Shown in pieces: positions 1-11,965 of a stretch of 64,000 bases of DNA. The DNA comes from Hysterangium stoloniferum. Lineage: Eukaryota > Basidiomycota > Agaricomycetes > Hysterangiales > Hysterangiaceae. The stretch spans positions 1,302,001 to 1,366,000 of the forward strand of contig WHVD01000005.1 in assembly GCA_015178975.1 (NCBI GenBank), read 5' to 3'. A program made the position numbers and the translations under genes. Within the stretch, counting starts at the first letter, position 1. Each line of letters begins with the position of its first letter. The notes under the pieces are model-generated. The model saw only the letters and a program-made list of their open reading frames with translations, was not told the origin of the DNA and made no database searches.

Positions 1-721
1 GATCCTGTCGGTGATCGTCCACGTCCCCCTCACACAGTATTTACTCCGTCGCCGGCTCCCCTACGAGACCTTAAATCCTGGACTTTCCATACATTAACTC
101 CCGCCGGCACTGTCATCATTGATGCTGGCGCACATCTGGTTCTCTCGCGGCGCCATTCAGGAGGTCGTCTCCTGCCAGCGGGCGTTGTCGATGTACGGGG
201 AGGATTCGCATCCGGACAAGCGGTCCGGATAGCAGTAAAACGTCCAAAACATGGGACGGCTGTTGAAACAACATCAGTCCATGAAGACTTACGGATATAC
301 ACCGATGATTCCCCGATAACACAGCCTAATACACCAACGCTCTTGCCGGCAGTCTCCATGAGCTCCTCTATTGCGTCTCTCGAACCCCTCTCTCGAACCA
401 TGTCTTTTAATGATAATGATATGACGCCGACTAATAGCAGTACGGCACTGGCAGATCTTGTAAAACAGGAGAAAATACTCGCTCCAATTGATGCAGAACA
501 TGAGGAGGAAGGCTGGGAAATTGTGGAGGTTGGTCGCGGATTGGCCAATTACAACTGGGTGGAGATCAAGAAGGTGAAAGGTCTTCAGAGGTGAGGGTTT
601 ATATTTGAAAACCCTTTTCATTGACTAGAAGCCCTTTTTTAGCTCTTACATTACCCAGCTGTTAGGATACGCGGATTCGGAGTATGTGGTGGAGAACATC
701 ACAATACGGATACCACCATAG
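1..721 (+). CDS. PRO1: Glutamate 5-kinase (gamma-glutamyl kinase), C-terminal part, cut by window edge
   Basis: This is the 3' end of the enzyme that phosphorylates glutamate in the first step of proline synthesis in the cytosol. The reading frame is open from base 1. It encodes the end of the kinase region and a PUA domain, recognised by a stretch reading GTVIIDAGAH followed by LLPAGVVDVRG, which matches the 'VIDDGA...LLPVGVV' signature of the family. A 52-nt intron (591-642, GTGAGG...TTTAG) separates the last two exons. Splicing through it extends the protein to the stop at 719-721 with the typical fungal ending (LGYADSEYVVENI). The start and catalytic amino-acid kinase domain lie outside the window. 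The gene converges on the endonuclease III gene, with only about 140 bp between stop codons. Confidence 0.88.
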
Positions 722-862
722 AAGACTAGCTCATGTGCAAATTAGCGTAGTCAACGGCGACACATAACTGAATACCCGTGAATAGAAAAAAAAGCAGGCA
801 ACTTTGCGATGACATGCTGTTGGTATTACTAAATCTAATTGTAAAATCGTTCGCACAAACAA

Positions 863-2351
863 TTACGTTTTGCCGGCCCCGTGGTTTTCTTCTGCAAGGT
901 TGTCTTCCACTTTAACCAGTGTGTCTGACAATGTATGAACCTGCGCTTGTTGATTTTTTTCTTCATTCGAAAGATTTTCCTCTACCTCAATCTTGACCGA
1001 TAAGGATGCCTTTTTCGCCGTTATTTTTTGTCTTTTCGATTTGACCCCGACATAGGCACTAGGGCATAGTCCTCTGCTCAGACTACATTCGTCACACCGT
1101 GGGCCAACAGGTAAACATATCGTCTACAGGCAGTGAGCCTTCGCAACAAGATGGGATTGTGGAAATAGATAATCACCTGGCCAAATCCGACTAGTAAGGG
1201 GTTAATCTCTTCGTGGAGTTCTTTGGGTAACCAGGACTCAAGATTGAGTCTAATATCTGTCAGCACAAGAGTTGTGATCTGTCAAGATCCACGTACCGAG
1301 TCTGTTCAGGATCCTTGGTGGGAACCTTGTGCCATTTCAATCGATTCGTGATTCTGTGCACGTGAACATCAACACCTATACCCAAATTGCTGTTCTGTTA
1401 TTTAGACATCAACTAGAACATTTACCATGATTTTCTTACAGATTCCATGCAACCTAGTGTAAATATGAGAAGATGTAATTGTATCTTTTAGCTAAAACAA
1501 ACCTGTAAGGTTAAGAATGCCATTTTCGGGCCGACTCCTGGCAAAGAGCAAAGTCCTTCCAATGTATTTGGAATTTCACCTTCAAACTCATCCTGAATCT
1601 TTTGGGCTGCTTGCCTGATGTACCTACGACAGGCGTACATCATAAGTACTACATAGTCAACTAAAGAAAAAGAGTGCTTACTGGGTTTTCCGTCTCCAGA
1701 AGCCTACTTTTCCTATCGCGTTGGATATGGTGGATTCGTCGGCAGCCAACACTTTCTCAACAGTTAACTCTCCCAGAGAAGCGCGCAAGTTCAACACCGC
1801 TGCATGTGTCACTTCATCTTTTGTCTGAGACGAAAGCATCAAAGATATAAGTGTGATAAATCTTTTTGTCTGAATTTGTAAATTCATATGAAATAACAAC
1901 ACAATTAGTTACAAACCTTAGGATCTGAGACAGATGCAGCAGCCATGTGACAGCCCATCTCGTCTACGGGTGCACCGCCATCCTTGCGCATCTCTTTGAT
2001 AGCTGTATACGTTTCTTCCCATTTATCGGGTGCCGAATGAGGAATATCCAAAGCAAGTCGAATTGCTTTGCCTTTCTTTGGCGATGAATCAGGCATCGTT
2101 GTCTCAGCTTTGCGTTTTCGACCTGATACAGGTGTAGACGGCGCTACTCTGCTGCTAGTAGTCGACAGCCCAACAGCGTCCTCAATGTCGTGGTCAAATT
2201 TAACCGCCAAATCTTCCGTTTTAGTAGGAGATACTTGCAACCTGTTGGATCGGCGAGTTTCGGTAGGAAGCTCGAAAAGGGTTACAGAATCATTATTAGA
2301 GCTTCTCTGACTAGACAGTTTAGACGATCGAACATTTTTGATATAAGACAT
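863..2351 (-). CDS. NTG1: Endonuclease III homologue (bifunctional DNA glycosylase/AP lyase)
   Basis: Base-excision repair enzyme for oxidised pyrimidines, acting in nucleus and/or mitochondria. I read seven exons: 1917-2351, 1682-1869, 1504-1623 (approximate 3' edge), 1440-1453, 1297-1389, 1177-1249 and 863-1123. Seen in the product: [11 protein letters not shown] near the start of the catalytic core; the helix-hairpin-helix LPGVGPKMA containing the catalytic Lys; GVDVHVHRI with the catalytic Asp; and a C-terminal Cys cluster (C-x6-C-x2-C-x6-C) that fits the 4Fe-4S loop with one extra residue in the last gap. The N-terminal 130 residues are basic and low-complexity, possibly a targeting region. 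Exon 4 is only 14 nt. The start at 2351 is the first ATG in frame; an acceptor-like CTACAG just upstream means a further 5' exon is possible. Confidence 0.9.
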
Positions 2352-2695
2352 CCAATTTGTCCTGTAGGAGATTCGCTTTAACAAAGTTGGCAGTATTGTG
2401 AACTAAGTCTCTGAGGGAACGAATAGTTGGCGCACTTGGGTATACTTCCGTGTGGGCATTTTAGCTCCCAATTCAAGCGAGCCAGAGTTTCGGGTATGCA
2501 TTGGTGATTGTAATTATATGTGGCCAATGTCTAATATAAATATAGTGATTGTCTTTAAAATATTATATTCTTTATGCCAGTCTGCGAAGCAACCAGTGTT
2601 GAACCTGATCGTCGCAATCGTCTGTTAAGCAGGACCCTTGCAATCGACTCTGCCCTTTAGTTCACAATAGATGTAAAATAGTACCACCATCCAAG

Positions 2696-4124
2696 CTATA
2701 TTTTACCTGATAAACCTATTGTTTCCCTGACCTTTGCTAATGTTAAACTGCTTATGGCCTTGGCTCGTTGGCGACCGTCTTCAAGTACCTGACTCAAAAA
2801 TCCCCTATCCGCACGAAGCCTCTCTAATTCTTCTCTGGGATGCCGCCAACCTTCAATGATAGCATCAGCCACATCCTTCTTTAAATCTCCAGCGCCCTTG
2901 TTAGCGTAGCTTTCCGCCAATGTGATGATATCTATGTCTGCTGTGGATCTCGTGGTGTCAGCAAGGGATCGAAACGATGCAAGGATTGTCAATAAATTTG
3001 ATATGCCGGGCCTGGCTGAGGGGTCGTAGGTGATGCCATGTATGGAATCTGTCACTGCGGATCGTACTTTCTTTGAAATTGAAATCGCCGAGTCTGCCAG
3101 CATAATACGAGAACTGGGATCTGGGGCTGATTTGGACATTTTTTGTGTGGGATCCCGGAGTGAAAGGACCCGGGGACATGGTGCTGAGCAGGTAAACATA
3201 ACGCGTTGATAGGTCTACACATGAAGGCACTCACTGTGTATCGCTTGCGGAAGGGTAAAAAATCCTTTTTTTCGAGGGAGAGGGTACCTCCGATTGTAGA
3301 GTTTTGCGATGTCTCTACTCAGCTCTAGATGTTGTATCTGATCTTCTCCAACGGGAACATGGGTAGCTCTTAACGGGAAATGAGCGAGAGTTCTCATTCT
3401 ATCTGAACCACTGACTGATACGCTAGTATATCGGCGGCCTGCAGGACGGGATATGAAAATAAGCCTAGATTGAGCATGGAATCATCAACTTCCAACTCGG
3501 AATTGGCGTTTCGGATGGTAGCGAGTTTTCCCTTCACTTATCTTCAGGGTACGGAAACGGTAGGACGGAGCGAACCACAAACCTTCCAGGTGGTCATACG
3601 TTTTAATTTACCCATCGATGTGAGACATGTCAATATCCAGTATAAAGATAGATGTTCTGCTACCTGTATAAAATATAGATATTGTACATGAACCCATAAC
3701 AAAAAAGAAAGCGCACATCGTCCTGATTGAAAAGGATGCTTCTTTTTGGGTCTATCCCTAGAGCCAATAGGCTGGCTGCTGTTTCAAATTTTGATTCATA
3801 TAGTTCCCTGGGATCTTGAGGCAAAGTGAGTGCATGCCAACCCACAATTGAATATATCAATGTATCATTTTGAGAAGATGTGTGTTGAAGTTTGACCCAG
3901 TTTTGTATGGCCCCCAAATAGTTGCCTAACTATTTGCTAATCTGATATGCTCACAAAGACGCTGTAAAATAACATACATGGGGAATTCCTGTTGGCTGAA
4001 TACCTGAGAAAATTATCCCAGGGGATGTATCCATAGCCGTGGTCTTGAGAAAACGCGTAAAAACTCGTCTCGGACGTATCAGAAATGGTTTACAGCAAGA
4101 CAATGATGCCGAAAAGAGACCCAT
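2696..4124 (-). CDS. MSW1: Mitochondrial tryptophan--tRNA ligase
   Basis: Class I aminoacyl-tRNA synthetase charging mitochondrial tRNA-Trp. Six exons: 3978-4124, 3717-3929, 3583-3663, 3416-3531, 3235-3368, 2696-3183. Diagnostic motifs are FSGIQPTG followed by [13 protein letters not shown] (the HIGH-type motif, split by the first intron), [16 protein letters not shown], and KMSKSAPD late in the protein. The N-terminus is rich in Arg, Ser and hydrophobic residues ([15 protein letters not shown]), as expected of a mitochondrial presequence, so I call the mitochondrial form. I chose the ATG at 4124; the frame continues a few codons upstream without another ATG. The gene is divergent from the NAA35 gene, with about 200 bp between the two start codons. 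Confidence 0.92.
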
Positions 4125-4322
4125 AACAACCACTGCAATATGCTACGGTATGACCTGACAAAACCGTAGTATTTGGATGGTAGTTCTAGAAACAGTAACC
4201 GTACGTTCAACGAGCGCCTGTTGTCTTCACCCCTCAACTTTGCAACTGACCGACTTCGTATCTCAACCGGGGCAAGGTATCCAAGAAAGGCTTTGCATAT
4301 ATTGGGTTATACGAAGTTGGCC
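4125..4322. promoter_or_regulatory. Shared divergent promoter region, MSW1/MAK10
   Basis: About 200 bp separate the start codons of the mitochondrial tryptophanyl-tRNA synthetase (minus) and NAA35 (plus). No obvious TATA box is seen. If translation of NAA35 instead begins at 4173, the gap shrinks to about 50 bp. Function as a bidirectional promoter is inferred from layout only. Confidence 0.4.
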
Positions 4323-7199
4323 ATGTCTGGCCTAGTACCTGATCTTGATGAGGCATCGAATATGCCTGGAGGCATTGGTTTTGTGGATGTGACGGATTTT
4401 CTTCAAAAAAGTACAGAAGGTGTGCAAAAGCCGTCTACGTATATAATACTTCATTCAGTTTTTTATGGTGCTATCTGAGAGACATGGAACCTGGGGAGTT
4501 ATTGTCAATGGAAGGTTTCGGATTAACTGATGCGATGTCGGCATTGGAGGTATCATATATATCTACAACGATACCCTCGCTATTCTGAATATCTTCATGG
4601 CATATAAATAGATAATGGACCCTCGAATGGACACAGGAATATCCGACCCGCCGCCTTCATTTGATCCAAACATGCCATTGTTACCTTCCGAAGTCTGCTG
4701 GATGCTTGACCGTTCGTTTGCGTACGAGGTATTTAAGCGGTTCCAGTGCATTATACATACCCTTACCTCTTTAGATGAGCTGGCATAGCGGTTTTGCCCT
4801 TTCTCAGACCGTTTACGCCCTGCGTTACGTCCATCATCTGGGAGATATTACACTTCCACGTTTCAAAGTTGACACAGAGACGTGGTTTTCCCAATTCAAT
4901 ACCAAAAATGATGATTTGGATCGACCGCTTGAACTCATTCATCTTGTCCTTAGAGCCGGGATATTTGGTCTGCTAAAATGTTGCGATTTAGTTTGGCGAG
5001 AGTTAGCGCAAGATCATCTTATAGACGTGAGTGCAGCGCGATAATTAAAGAATATGAGGAAATAATGAGAACAGGGCGAGGATTGGTCTAGCGAAAAATT
5101 TGGTGTTTCACTTTGCGAAAATATCCAGCCGGAGTATATTATGAGTCTCATAGAAGAAGCCTTGAATTGGCTGCGACAAGCAACTTCATGTACGGTAATC
5201 ATTCATAGAACGCGCCACCTCTTATCTGTCTCTTCGCAGTACCGTCATCACCCTGGCGCGAGGGTCTGATCAATCGTCTCTTATTACGCAGGGTGTGTTT
5301 TTCATTCTCAATTTCCCGTCGGACTTCCCCTTGAGTAGATATCCAGAATTTACTGCAAACCCTAGCCTTCTCATCGTTTCCGGCTCTTCACGAAGCCCAT
5401 GAAAATATCATGGAAATTATTGCTGGCCTCACACCGCCCGAACCACCTACTGCAGTTCTGAACGCATTAGACCCAAACATCTCCCGTCGCCTGGTCTCAT
5501 TTGCACCTACGCGTACTGCCATCTTGCCACCTCAGTCCGAGGTATGGAACGCTATTTTAGCGTGGATTGAACAATGGTGTGAAATTAAGCAAGTTGTTGG
5601 AACTGAAAATTTATGGAATGTGAAGGTACGCGGCGTAATACAAAGGAACACTGGATCACCTTTCAGAAAACATACAGGTACTCGCAGGGCTACGAGCGTA
5701 CGAAGATCAACCATTGCGTCGGACAGCATTCTTACGTTCTTGCTCTATTGTAAGTCTTACAGTGTACATGCCATATGTTGCATCTACACGCTGTCTTTCT
5801 AGTCCACATTTTTCAACGGATCGAGTATCCTGCTTACCCATAGTCCGTCATGGCTTATCGATCAACTATTTACGGAGATCGCAGCCATTCCTTCAAACAT
5901 TTTAACACAACAAGCCGCGCAATTCCCCCTTGCTGAAAATCTGCCAGTTGTGTCCACCAATGTGAACAGCGGCCAGATGAAAGAAGCTGACTGTCTCGCA
6001 ACAACGCTGACGGAGGATGTTGAAGAATTAGAGAAAGGGTTGGCGAAGGCAAGTCCCACGAATTCTACTATGTCCTACAATTTTAAGATGTGTTTCTATT
6101 AGCTCCTTGTAGATTACTTTGTCTCATTTTATCACAATCGACCCCGTCAACGCCGAAAGTTGGTCTTCTCGTTATTAGATTGGCATGTTGGATTCGAGCG
6201 TGCAGCACAAGTTATTGCTAGATTCGCATCCATCCCTTCACACGAGGTTGGTGTGCTTGGTGTTATTATCTGGCGTTTGGCTAACTTTTTGATCGAACAG
6301 TTCGCTTTATCGCGGATACCGCTCTGCATACGACATATGCGTCTATTAATTATATCAGAGATTATTCTATCGGGGTTTGAACTCGAATTATATGCTCGAC
6401 ACGAGTGGGCTATGATGTATTGGTATCTCTCAGAAGTGTTGGGAAGCCAAGCTTCCGTCTTGGATCGATTACAAAAATCTTTGCAGTTGGAGGATGACGT
6501 GTTGAATGTTCGTAACGCACTGAGATTTATTTCCGTCCAGCAAGAGTATACCCATGCTTTACGGGACATTGCCGCTGGGATGCGCGATGTGAGCCGAATT
6601 GTATCTCATCTACTACTCACCCTTACCCCGCACGAACCAGATGTTCTACCGCTATCCTCCTTCGAAAGTAGAAATTGAACCTTCAAGGGAACAAGCAAAT
6701 TTTGAGAAGCGTTTTAAGTGGGCCTTTATTCCGGGATATTCGGAAGCAGCAACGTTAGACGAGGATAGGCCAATTCTAAGCAAGTGGCGTAGATGGCGGA
6801 AAGAACAGCAGGTGATACCTCACTGTCGCGACCAAAATACACATTGTTCTTACAGATTTATTTAGCTCAAGGCTGACTGGGCAAGCGATGCGCTTGATAG
6901 TATGATCCGAGCCCGAGACGGTCTTGTTCGCTGGTCTACACGTGATCCAGAGCATCGTAATGCAGGATTATGCGTCGAGATATTTGATGATGTATAGTAT
7001 TCGTTTTAGTAGCCTCCTCTCGTGTAGCTCACATAATTTGTATCCTCAGTTTGCATCTGGACTGTTACGGACATGCAACGCTAACTTGCCCATTTTTTGG
7101 GAAATACACGATGCAAAAGAGATGTGTGGCCTTCAATGGGTCTGGTCTTCCTCCAAATGGTTCCCGGAAACGAAAGATAGGAAACCGACCCCAGTATAG
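4323..7199 (+). CDS. MAK10: NatC N-acetyltransferase auxiliary subunit NAA35/MAK10
   Basis: Auxiliary, ribosome-anchoring subunit of the NatC complex, which acetylates N-terminal Met followed by hydrophobic residues. Many short exons; early ones at 4323-4419, 4482-4549, 4612-4728, 4775-5026, 5075-5189, then about 5240-5292, 5339-5625, 5805-6049, 6105-6589 and on to the stop at 7197-7199. The family hallmark is clear across exons 2-4: EGFGLTDAMSALE, then MDPRMDTG, then MLDRSFAYE and WHSGFALSQTVYALRYVHH. The C-terminal exon is reached through an intron beginning GTATAG after LCVEIFDD and ends in KWFPETKDRKPTPV. The start at 4323 is chosen because it precedes the conserved FVDVTDFL block; an in-frame ATG at 4173 is possible. 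The splice between about 5292 and 5340 is uncertain. Confidence 0.85.
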
Positions 7200-9700
7200 C
7201 CCATTTGCATAATAGATTTTTACACATCTTCTCTGGTTTGCCCAGATATAGTAGAGATACCTTGACGACCTTGCGGTCTTCCAAATATATTTTTTACTCA
7301 GAGTTTTGAATTGCTAGTTAAACGAAAGAAGCGGCCACAAGTTGATCTTTAAGCCAGCAAAGCATACAAATGGTTCTCAGCATGTTGAAGGGCCAGGGGT
7401 TGATGGAAGGATAAACCTACTAACATATTCTTCTGTTAAAATATTTATGTAGTAGATGTTTATGTCTCAACAGTATGGATGGAGGTCCAACTTAAGACTG
7501 GGGTTGATTACAGTGGCGAAACAATGTCTTAAAGAATTTGGACCTGAGCTCCCCTAGTCCCCAACCTACGAACCCATTGTTAAAGTAATTCTAGGGCTCG
7601 TCAGAAGGCCGTTGCTCGATTTAGTGTTTTAGACCCTGGCACTGGGAGAGTTGCATTAATTGAAATGGCCGGGGACATCATTTTATGTGGCTACTAACGG
7701 GAATGTTCCAAACATAAATACGTAGAATGATCTTGTCGCCGTGTGTGGGCTAGAGTCGCAAAGGCAGATGCGCATTAGAGTCCCGGTTGAGGGTGGGGGG
7801 GAGAACCCCTTCTGTCAACCTACACATTCACATATTTTGCCTTGGACAGAGACAATATTGGCTTTTATATGGATGTCGTATGACCACCGCTTGCCATGCG
7901 TGGACCTCAGAAGAGCTCGAAACCAGCCAAATTACTTACACGTTTGCTAGAACAAATATGAATCACCGAGTCTTAAAAACATACTCATAGTGACAGCTGA
8001 AAGCATAACGTGCCCTTTCAAGGTTACGCATAACGATCTCATGGACCTTTCCATTTATGAATACCCCCTGCGGTTTCGACGACAATGACTTTGTGCTGAA
8101 TGATTGATTCCGTGCTGATTGTTTTGTTCACAACACCCAGTCGCCTAGTTGGACTCCGGATCAAAGGAACTGTTTTTGAAAAGGGGGATTAGCACAGAGA
8201 CGGAATAGCAGAGGGGTAGGCATTCCCTGTCCGGTGCAGCGGAGAAGATGTCGGAGCAAGGATATGACACGTGTATTACATAGAACAATGCGTAAGAAGC
8301 CAATGATTTACTGGTAGAAGGGAGTATGTATTCGTATTCAATTTCTATAGTATCACCACTCGCATATACTGACATGTAAACATGTTACAGCCTGTGGGGT
8401 CAAAGCAACGTCAGGGTGTGGTGCCTTGCTTGCCATGAATAACGCCACAATCTTGATTGATCCTCCCGATTCGCGGCACAAGCGATAGGTACTGTAGATC
8501 TGGGTGGGATCAACGGAACTGCTAAGCGGTCATCAACCGAATTTCAAGGGTTGGTTCCATTCAGGAAATCGCAGCTTCCAGTTTCAATGGAGCTACGAAG
8601 GGGAGGTGAAACGACGGTGATATTTCACGCAGGGGGGGTGAAACGACGATGATATTTCGCTTGCCGACTTGGGAGGCTCAGCCTCCTTAGTTGAAGGAGG
8701 ACTACCAGCGATGATTATACCTGATTTGGCAATCGTGGAAGGCAGTTAAGTCTTGTAATTTATACACTTCTTATTACACTTTCTTTATCATTATATGAAT
8801 GCCGTATTCAACCCATTCGATATTCGCGAACTGCTTTGTTCTACTGACCCCCACATGTATGGTTCGTTTTCCCACGGATCTAGACAAGCGGACCTACAAG
8901 AGTAAATACTACACATACCAACTAATAATCTGCCCGTAAGAATGATTGGCATTCGAGCTGGGAAAAAAACAATGGCACTAAATTTATGTATTTTCAAGTA
9001 TTCAGTAAATACTACAATCACGTCAGGAATGACGATGGCAATCGATGAGTCTGGGTAGGTAGGTAAAGCGGCAGCACGAGGCGAAATCGGTGTGAATCCG
9101 TTCTTTTCACTCTCACTTGAAGATTGAATATGAAACGATTAGTTAGTGTTGTCTTTTGACAACAAAAGAGTTAATTTTACAAGCGTATGTTCGTTGAACT
9201 AATGGTTTCGTGGCTAACCCTCTTTTGGCGATCCGATCTGCCACGATTTATTATCAACGTTCCTTTGTGGTCAAACCGGTGCCGGTCTAACCATAATTGG
9301 AACGACAATGATTCAAACTGCCCAGCCATTTTCTTGCTACACGGCTCGAACAATCGAATTCGACAGCAGTCCTCAGATAATGACATAGAAAGACATAGAA
9401 AGTACCGCACGATGACTCTCCTCACCACTCGTTCACGCTGTTGATATGAGCGCGATTGGGTTTCTGCCTTCGAGTTGGAGCTGCCAATCGATTGCGAAAT
9501 GCTGTAGCTTCAAATTGGGACGCGAACTGCGATGCGGGTTTTGAATATTCAACCCCCGGAAAATTTCCTTGTTTGAATGACAATAACGCCTCATGCTGGC
9601 CCAAAATTCGGTCCTTCCTTTGTCTCGTCTATATCCGGCTACCACGAGCTTGAGTGCCAAATTTCTTTTGTCACTCGAGGCAGAGCACAGAGCAGTTATA
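7200..9700. other. Intergenic region without a recognisable gene
   Basis: Open frames here are short and have no recognisable domains or good splice continuity. The only structure I see is a short direct repeat of about 24 nt (GGTGAAACGACGRTGATATTTC, copies at about 8605 and 8638) followed by a small palindrome (GGAGGCT-C-AGCCTCC) near 8681. The start of the region is presumably the 3' UTR of NAA35. Confidence 0.5.
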
Positions 9701-9882
9701 AACGACGGTCTGCAAAGATATGTTAGTTCAGGTCTTTGAAGTCACGCTTTCTCCTGAGTACACACTCTTTATTTACTCACTCGTACAATGTTTCGCGGGC
9801 CCTTTTCATTGTTGTCGTCGCGGTGGGTAACAGGACACACGATATTATTAATGCACTACCTGATACTAACGCTCAAACTAGG

Positions 9883-10662
9883 ATGCTGGACTTCCGCGCA
9901 CATGAGCCGGTCTCCTATCATGCATCTGACAGCCCTCCGCTTTGCGTAGCACCAAAGGACATCTTCCCCGATTACGAAACTGTAATGGCAGGCCTCAGAC
10001 AACAGTCAACGTACCACGAGGGCGAAGATGTCATCCTTCCCTTCGTTGACATCGACAGAATGGCCAGCTCTAACGATGGTGGGTCAGAGACCGAAAGGTA
10101 TGTCATTCCCGATACATGCAGCTTCTCCCCCCGCTTGACCCCACTGTGCCGCAGCCCCCTAGACGTGCCATCCACTCCCGAGACGACCTACACGCCAAAT
10201 ACTGTTGACGATGACGATGAGTACATCGGCACGTCAAAGCGTCAAACCTCTTCTCGCAAGGAGCGCTCCGGCCGCCATCCTCAGACTCGCAGAGACCACA
10301 GAGACCGCAACCCCTACCGCTGCAGCAGAGCAAAGCCAAAGCAGAAAGATGCCGACGAAGCCGAAGACGATGCTGGGCTACGATGTACATACAGCAATCC
10401 CCACTGGCAAAACGGGAGGCGTTGCACGAAGATTAATAAATCTTCGAATGAACGGGCACGTCATTGGCGATCTTGCCACGAGTTCAAGGAGGCAAAATCA
10501 ATGCTAGCTGGTAATATGCCAAGGGAAAGCGGAACAGCGATTAAGAGTGAGGCGCAGCTGAGGAAAATCCAGCCGGTGATCGAATGCCAACGTTGTGGCA
10601 AATTCATCACTCGGAGCGACGCGATGCTCAGGCATCTGAAAACGAACTGCAGGCCGGAGTAG
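9883..10662 (+). CDS. Putative C2HC/C2H2 zinc-finger protein
   Basis: Probable DNA-binding regulator of about 260 residues. The middle is charged and disordered (Asp-rich stretch DDDDEY, then Arg/Lys-rich). It contains a weak Cys/His pair region (CTYSNPHWQNGRRCTK...HWRSCHEF) and a clear C-terminal finger, CQRCGKFITRSDAMLRHL followed by KTNC, i.e. C-x2-C-x12-H-x4-C. The open frame extends upstream to 9736, but a strong intron lies just before ATG 9883: a donor around 9823 (GTGGGT), a consensus TACTAAC branch site at about 9862 and the acceptor AACTAG at 9880. That intron would be 59 nt, out of frame with the upstream segment, so I place it in the 5' UTR and start at 9883. Target and pathway are unknown; similar single-finger proteins are abundant in mushrooms. 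Confidence 0.65.
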   Translation: MLDFRAHEPVSYHASDSPPLCVAPKDIFPDYETVMAGLRQQSTYHEGEDVILPFVDIDRMASSNDGGSETERYVIPDTCSFSPRLTPLCRSPLDVPSTPETTYTPNTVDDDDEYIGTSKRQTSSRKERSGRHPQTRRDHRDRNPYRCSRAKPKQKDADEAEDDAGLRCTYSNPHWQNGRRCTKINKSSNERARHWRSCHEFKEAKSMLAGNMPRESGTAIKSEAQLRKIQPVIECQRCGKFITRSDAMLRHLKTNCRPE

Positions 10663-10817
10663 GATCGAACTACTGAAGCTGGCTGAGTTCCCAGATCATT
10701 ATAAGCCTTATTTTGATAACAATCCCTTCCATCCCTTTACAATATTGCACAACAATCGTAATGGATTGGAACCTCCCCATTCAATGCGTGTTATTACAAC
10801 GTAAATTTGTATTATGG

Positions 10818-11769
10818 TCATGAATTCAAATACATAACAAAAATATTTGGAGCGTTGAAGCCTAGCCGCTGTTTGATATAACTGTCCTTTTTTTCCAAGC
10901 GGTCGAAAAACCTGGAAAAAAGTCAGTAACAAAAGAAAAACTTGCATAGACACTTACACCATTGTTCTCAGATAGTCTAGAGCGATATTGTGAGAAAATA
11001 TATAATTGTAGACGACGCATTAAGTACCTGACCGCTTCAGCTGGAGGGTGTCGGGATTAACACCCATGGGCGGTCGCTCCCAAGTTTGAGTAGGGCGGTT
11101 GGTCGCGGCGCTTCTTCGAATCTGTTGCTGTGTCCGTACCGGAAGTTTGTTCACTCTGGTCAAATGTCAATCCTGAAACTTTGTATCGAGACATCTTGGG
11201 ACCTACTCTTCTGTAGTCATGGGTTTGTCATACCTATCGAGATTGACGTTAGTCGAGAAGTTTCTTGAGATCATTCAAAGGATACTGACGCCATAAACAT
11301 AGCCCCTAGCACGTTCTCTACAGTTACACCATCCCGGTTGACGACTTTTATGCACCACGGGGAGAGCTCTGAGATGAGGATGAGCTCCTCCACTCGAGGT
11401 AACGTCGCCGGTTCATCTTGCTGATAATCAGTGTATCAGAGCTAAATTCTTCATATATAAGAAAAGCCACCTGACCTGAGGGAAGGGCAAGTCTGCTCCT
11501 TGTGGATCAAAAAGTCCTGATTGCCCCGTCACGAAGTTAAATATGAGCGACTGTGAGAACGTTCCACTGAATGATATATCAGATATTGGAAAGTACAAAC
11601 AGAATATTAACTAACTGTAAAACTGGATGGATCTCCAATTCTGCTTGGAGAAGATATAGATCAGTCCTCGAAAGGATTATTCCATCTGCGTTCGATTAGT
11701 GAAGGTCTCTGAAAGCACAATGAACTCACAATCCTGCCCAGTCGACCATTTTGTTCCTATGATATCCAT
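10818..11769 (-). CDS. DUF6699 domain protein
   Basis: Member of a mushroom-specific family of unknown function. It is assembled from about eight small exons, with stop at 10818-10820 and the best-phased start at 11769. Family-like features: an early EIHPVL block; the central segment DEPATLPRVEELILISEL followed by PWCIKVVNRDGVTVENVLGAM (the 'EPAT.PP...L.I....PW.I.V....VTV.DVL' pattern); a MTTEEVNKLP / Arg-rich helix; and a C-terminal DYLRTMVFFDRLEKK...FVMYL block. The splice phases join without a stop when the donors GTCAGG, GTCAGT and GTAGGT are used. It is divergent from the CCDC124-like gene, with 196 bp between the starts. The domain call rests on pattern recall, so the family name is less certain than the gene model. 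Confidence 0.65.
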
Positions 11770-11965
11770 AAAAATTATTCAAAGAAATGTATCTACGACG
11801 ATCAGTGTAATGAATGCAGGAAGCAAGGTGAGCTTTATCCAGATCAGTGGCGGTTCGAATAGCCATGAGGCACGCCCACAGCCACCCATAGCACTACATC
11901 AGCTTCAGTCACGCTTAACTTCGGAGTCGTCTTGTTGTCCTCTTGTCAAGTGTTGTCATATCCTG
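11770..11965. promoter_or_regulatory. Divergent promoter region, DUF6699/CCDC124-like
   Basis: 196 bp separate two start codons facing away from each other. No TATA-like box stands out. The role is inferred from gene layout. Confidence 0.35.

Noticed and set aside
30..548. Minus-strand frame of 172 codons at the left edge
   Set aside because: It overlaps the PUA-domain exon of gamma-glutamyl kinase on the other strand and has no domain of its own.
3470..3691. Plus-strand frame over the tryptophanyl-tRNA synthetase gene
   Set aside because: It is a shadow of the minus-strand exons, which carry conserved motifs.
9736..9882. N-terminal extension of the zinc-finger gene
   Set aside because: A strong intron with a TACTAAC branch site overlaps it and is out of frame with it, so the extension is probably 5' UTR.
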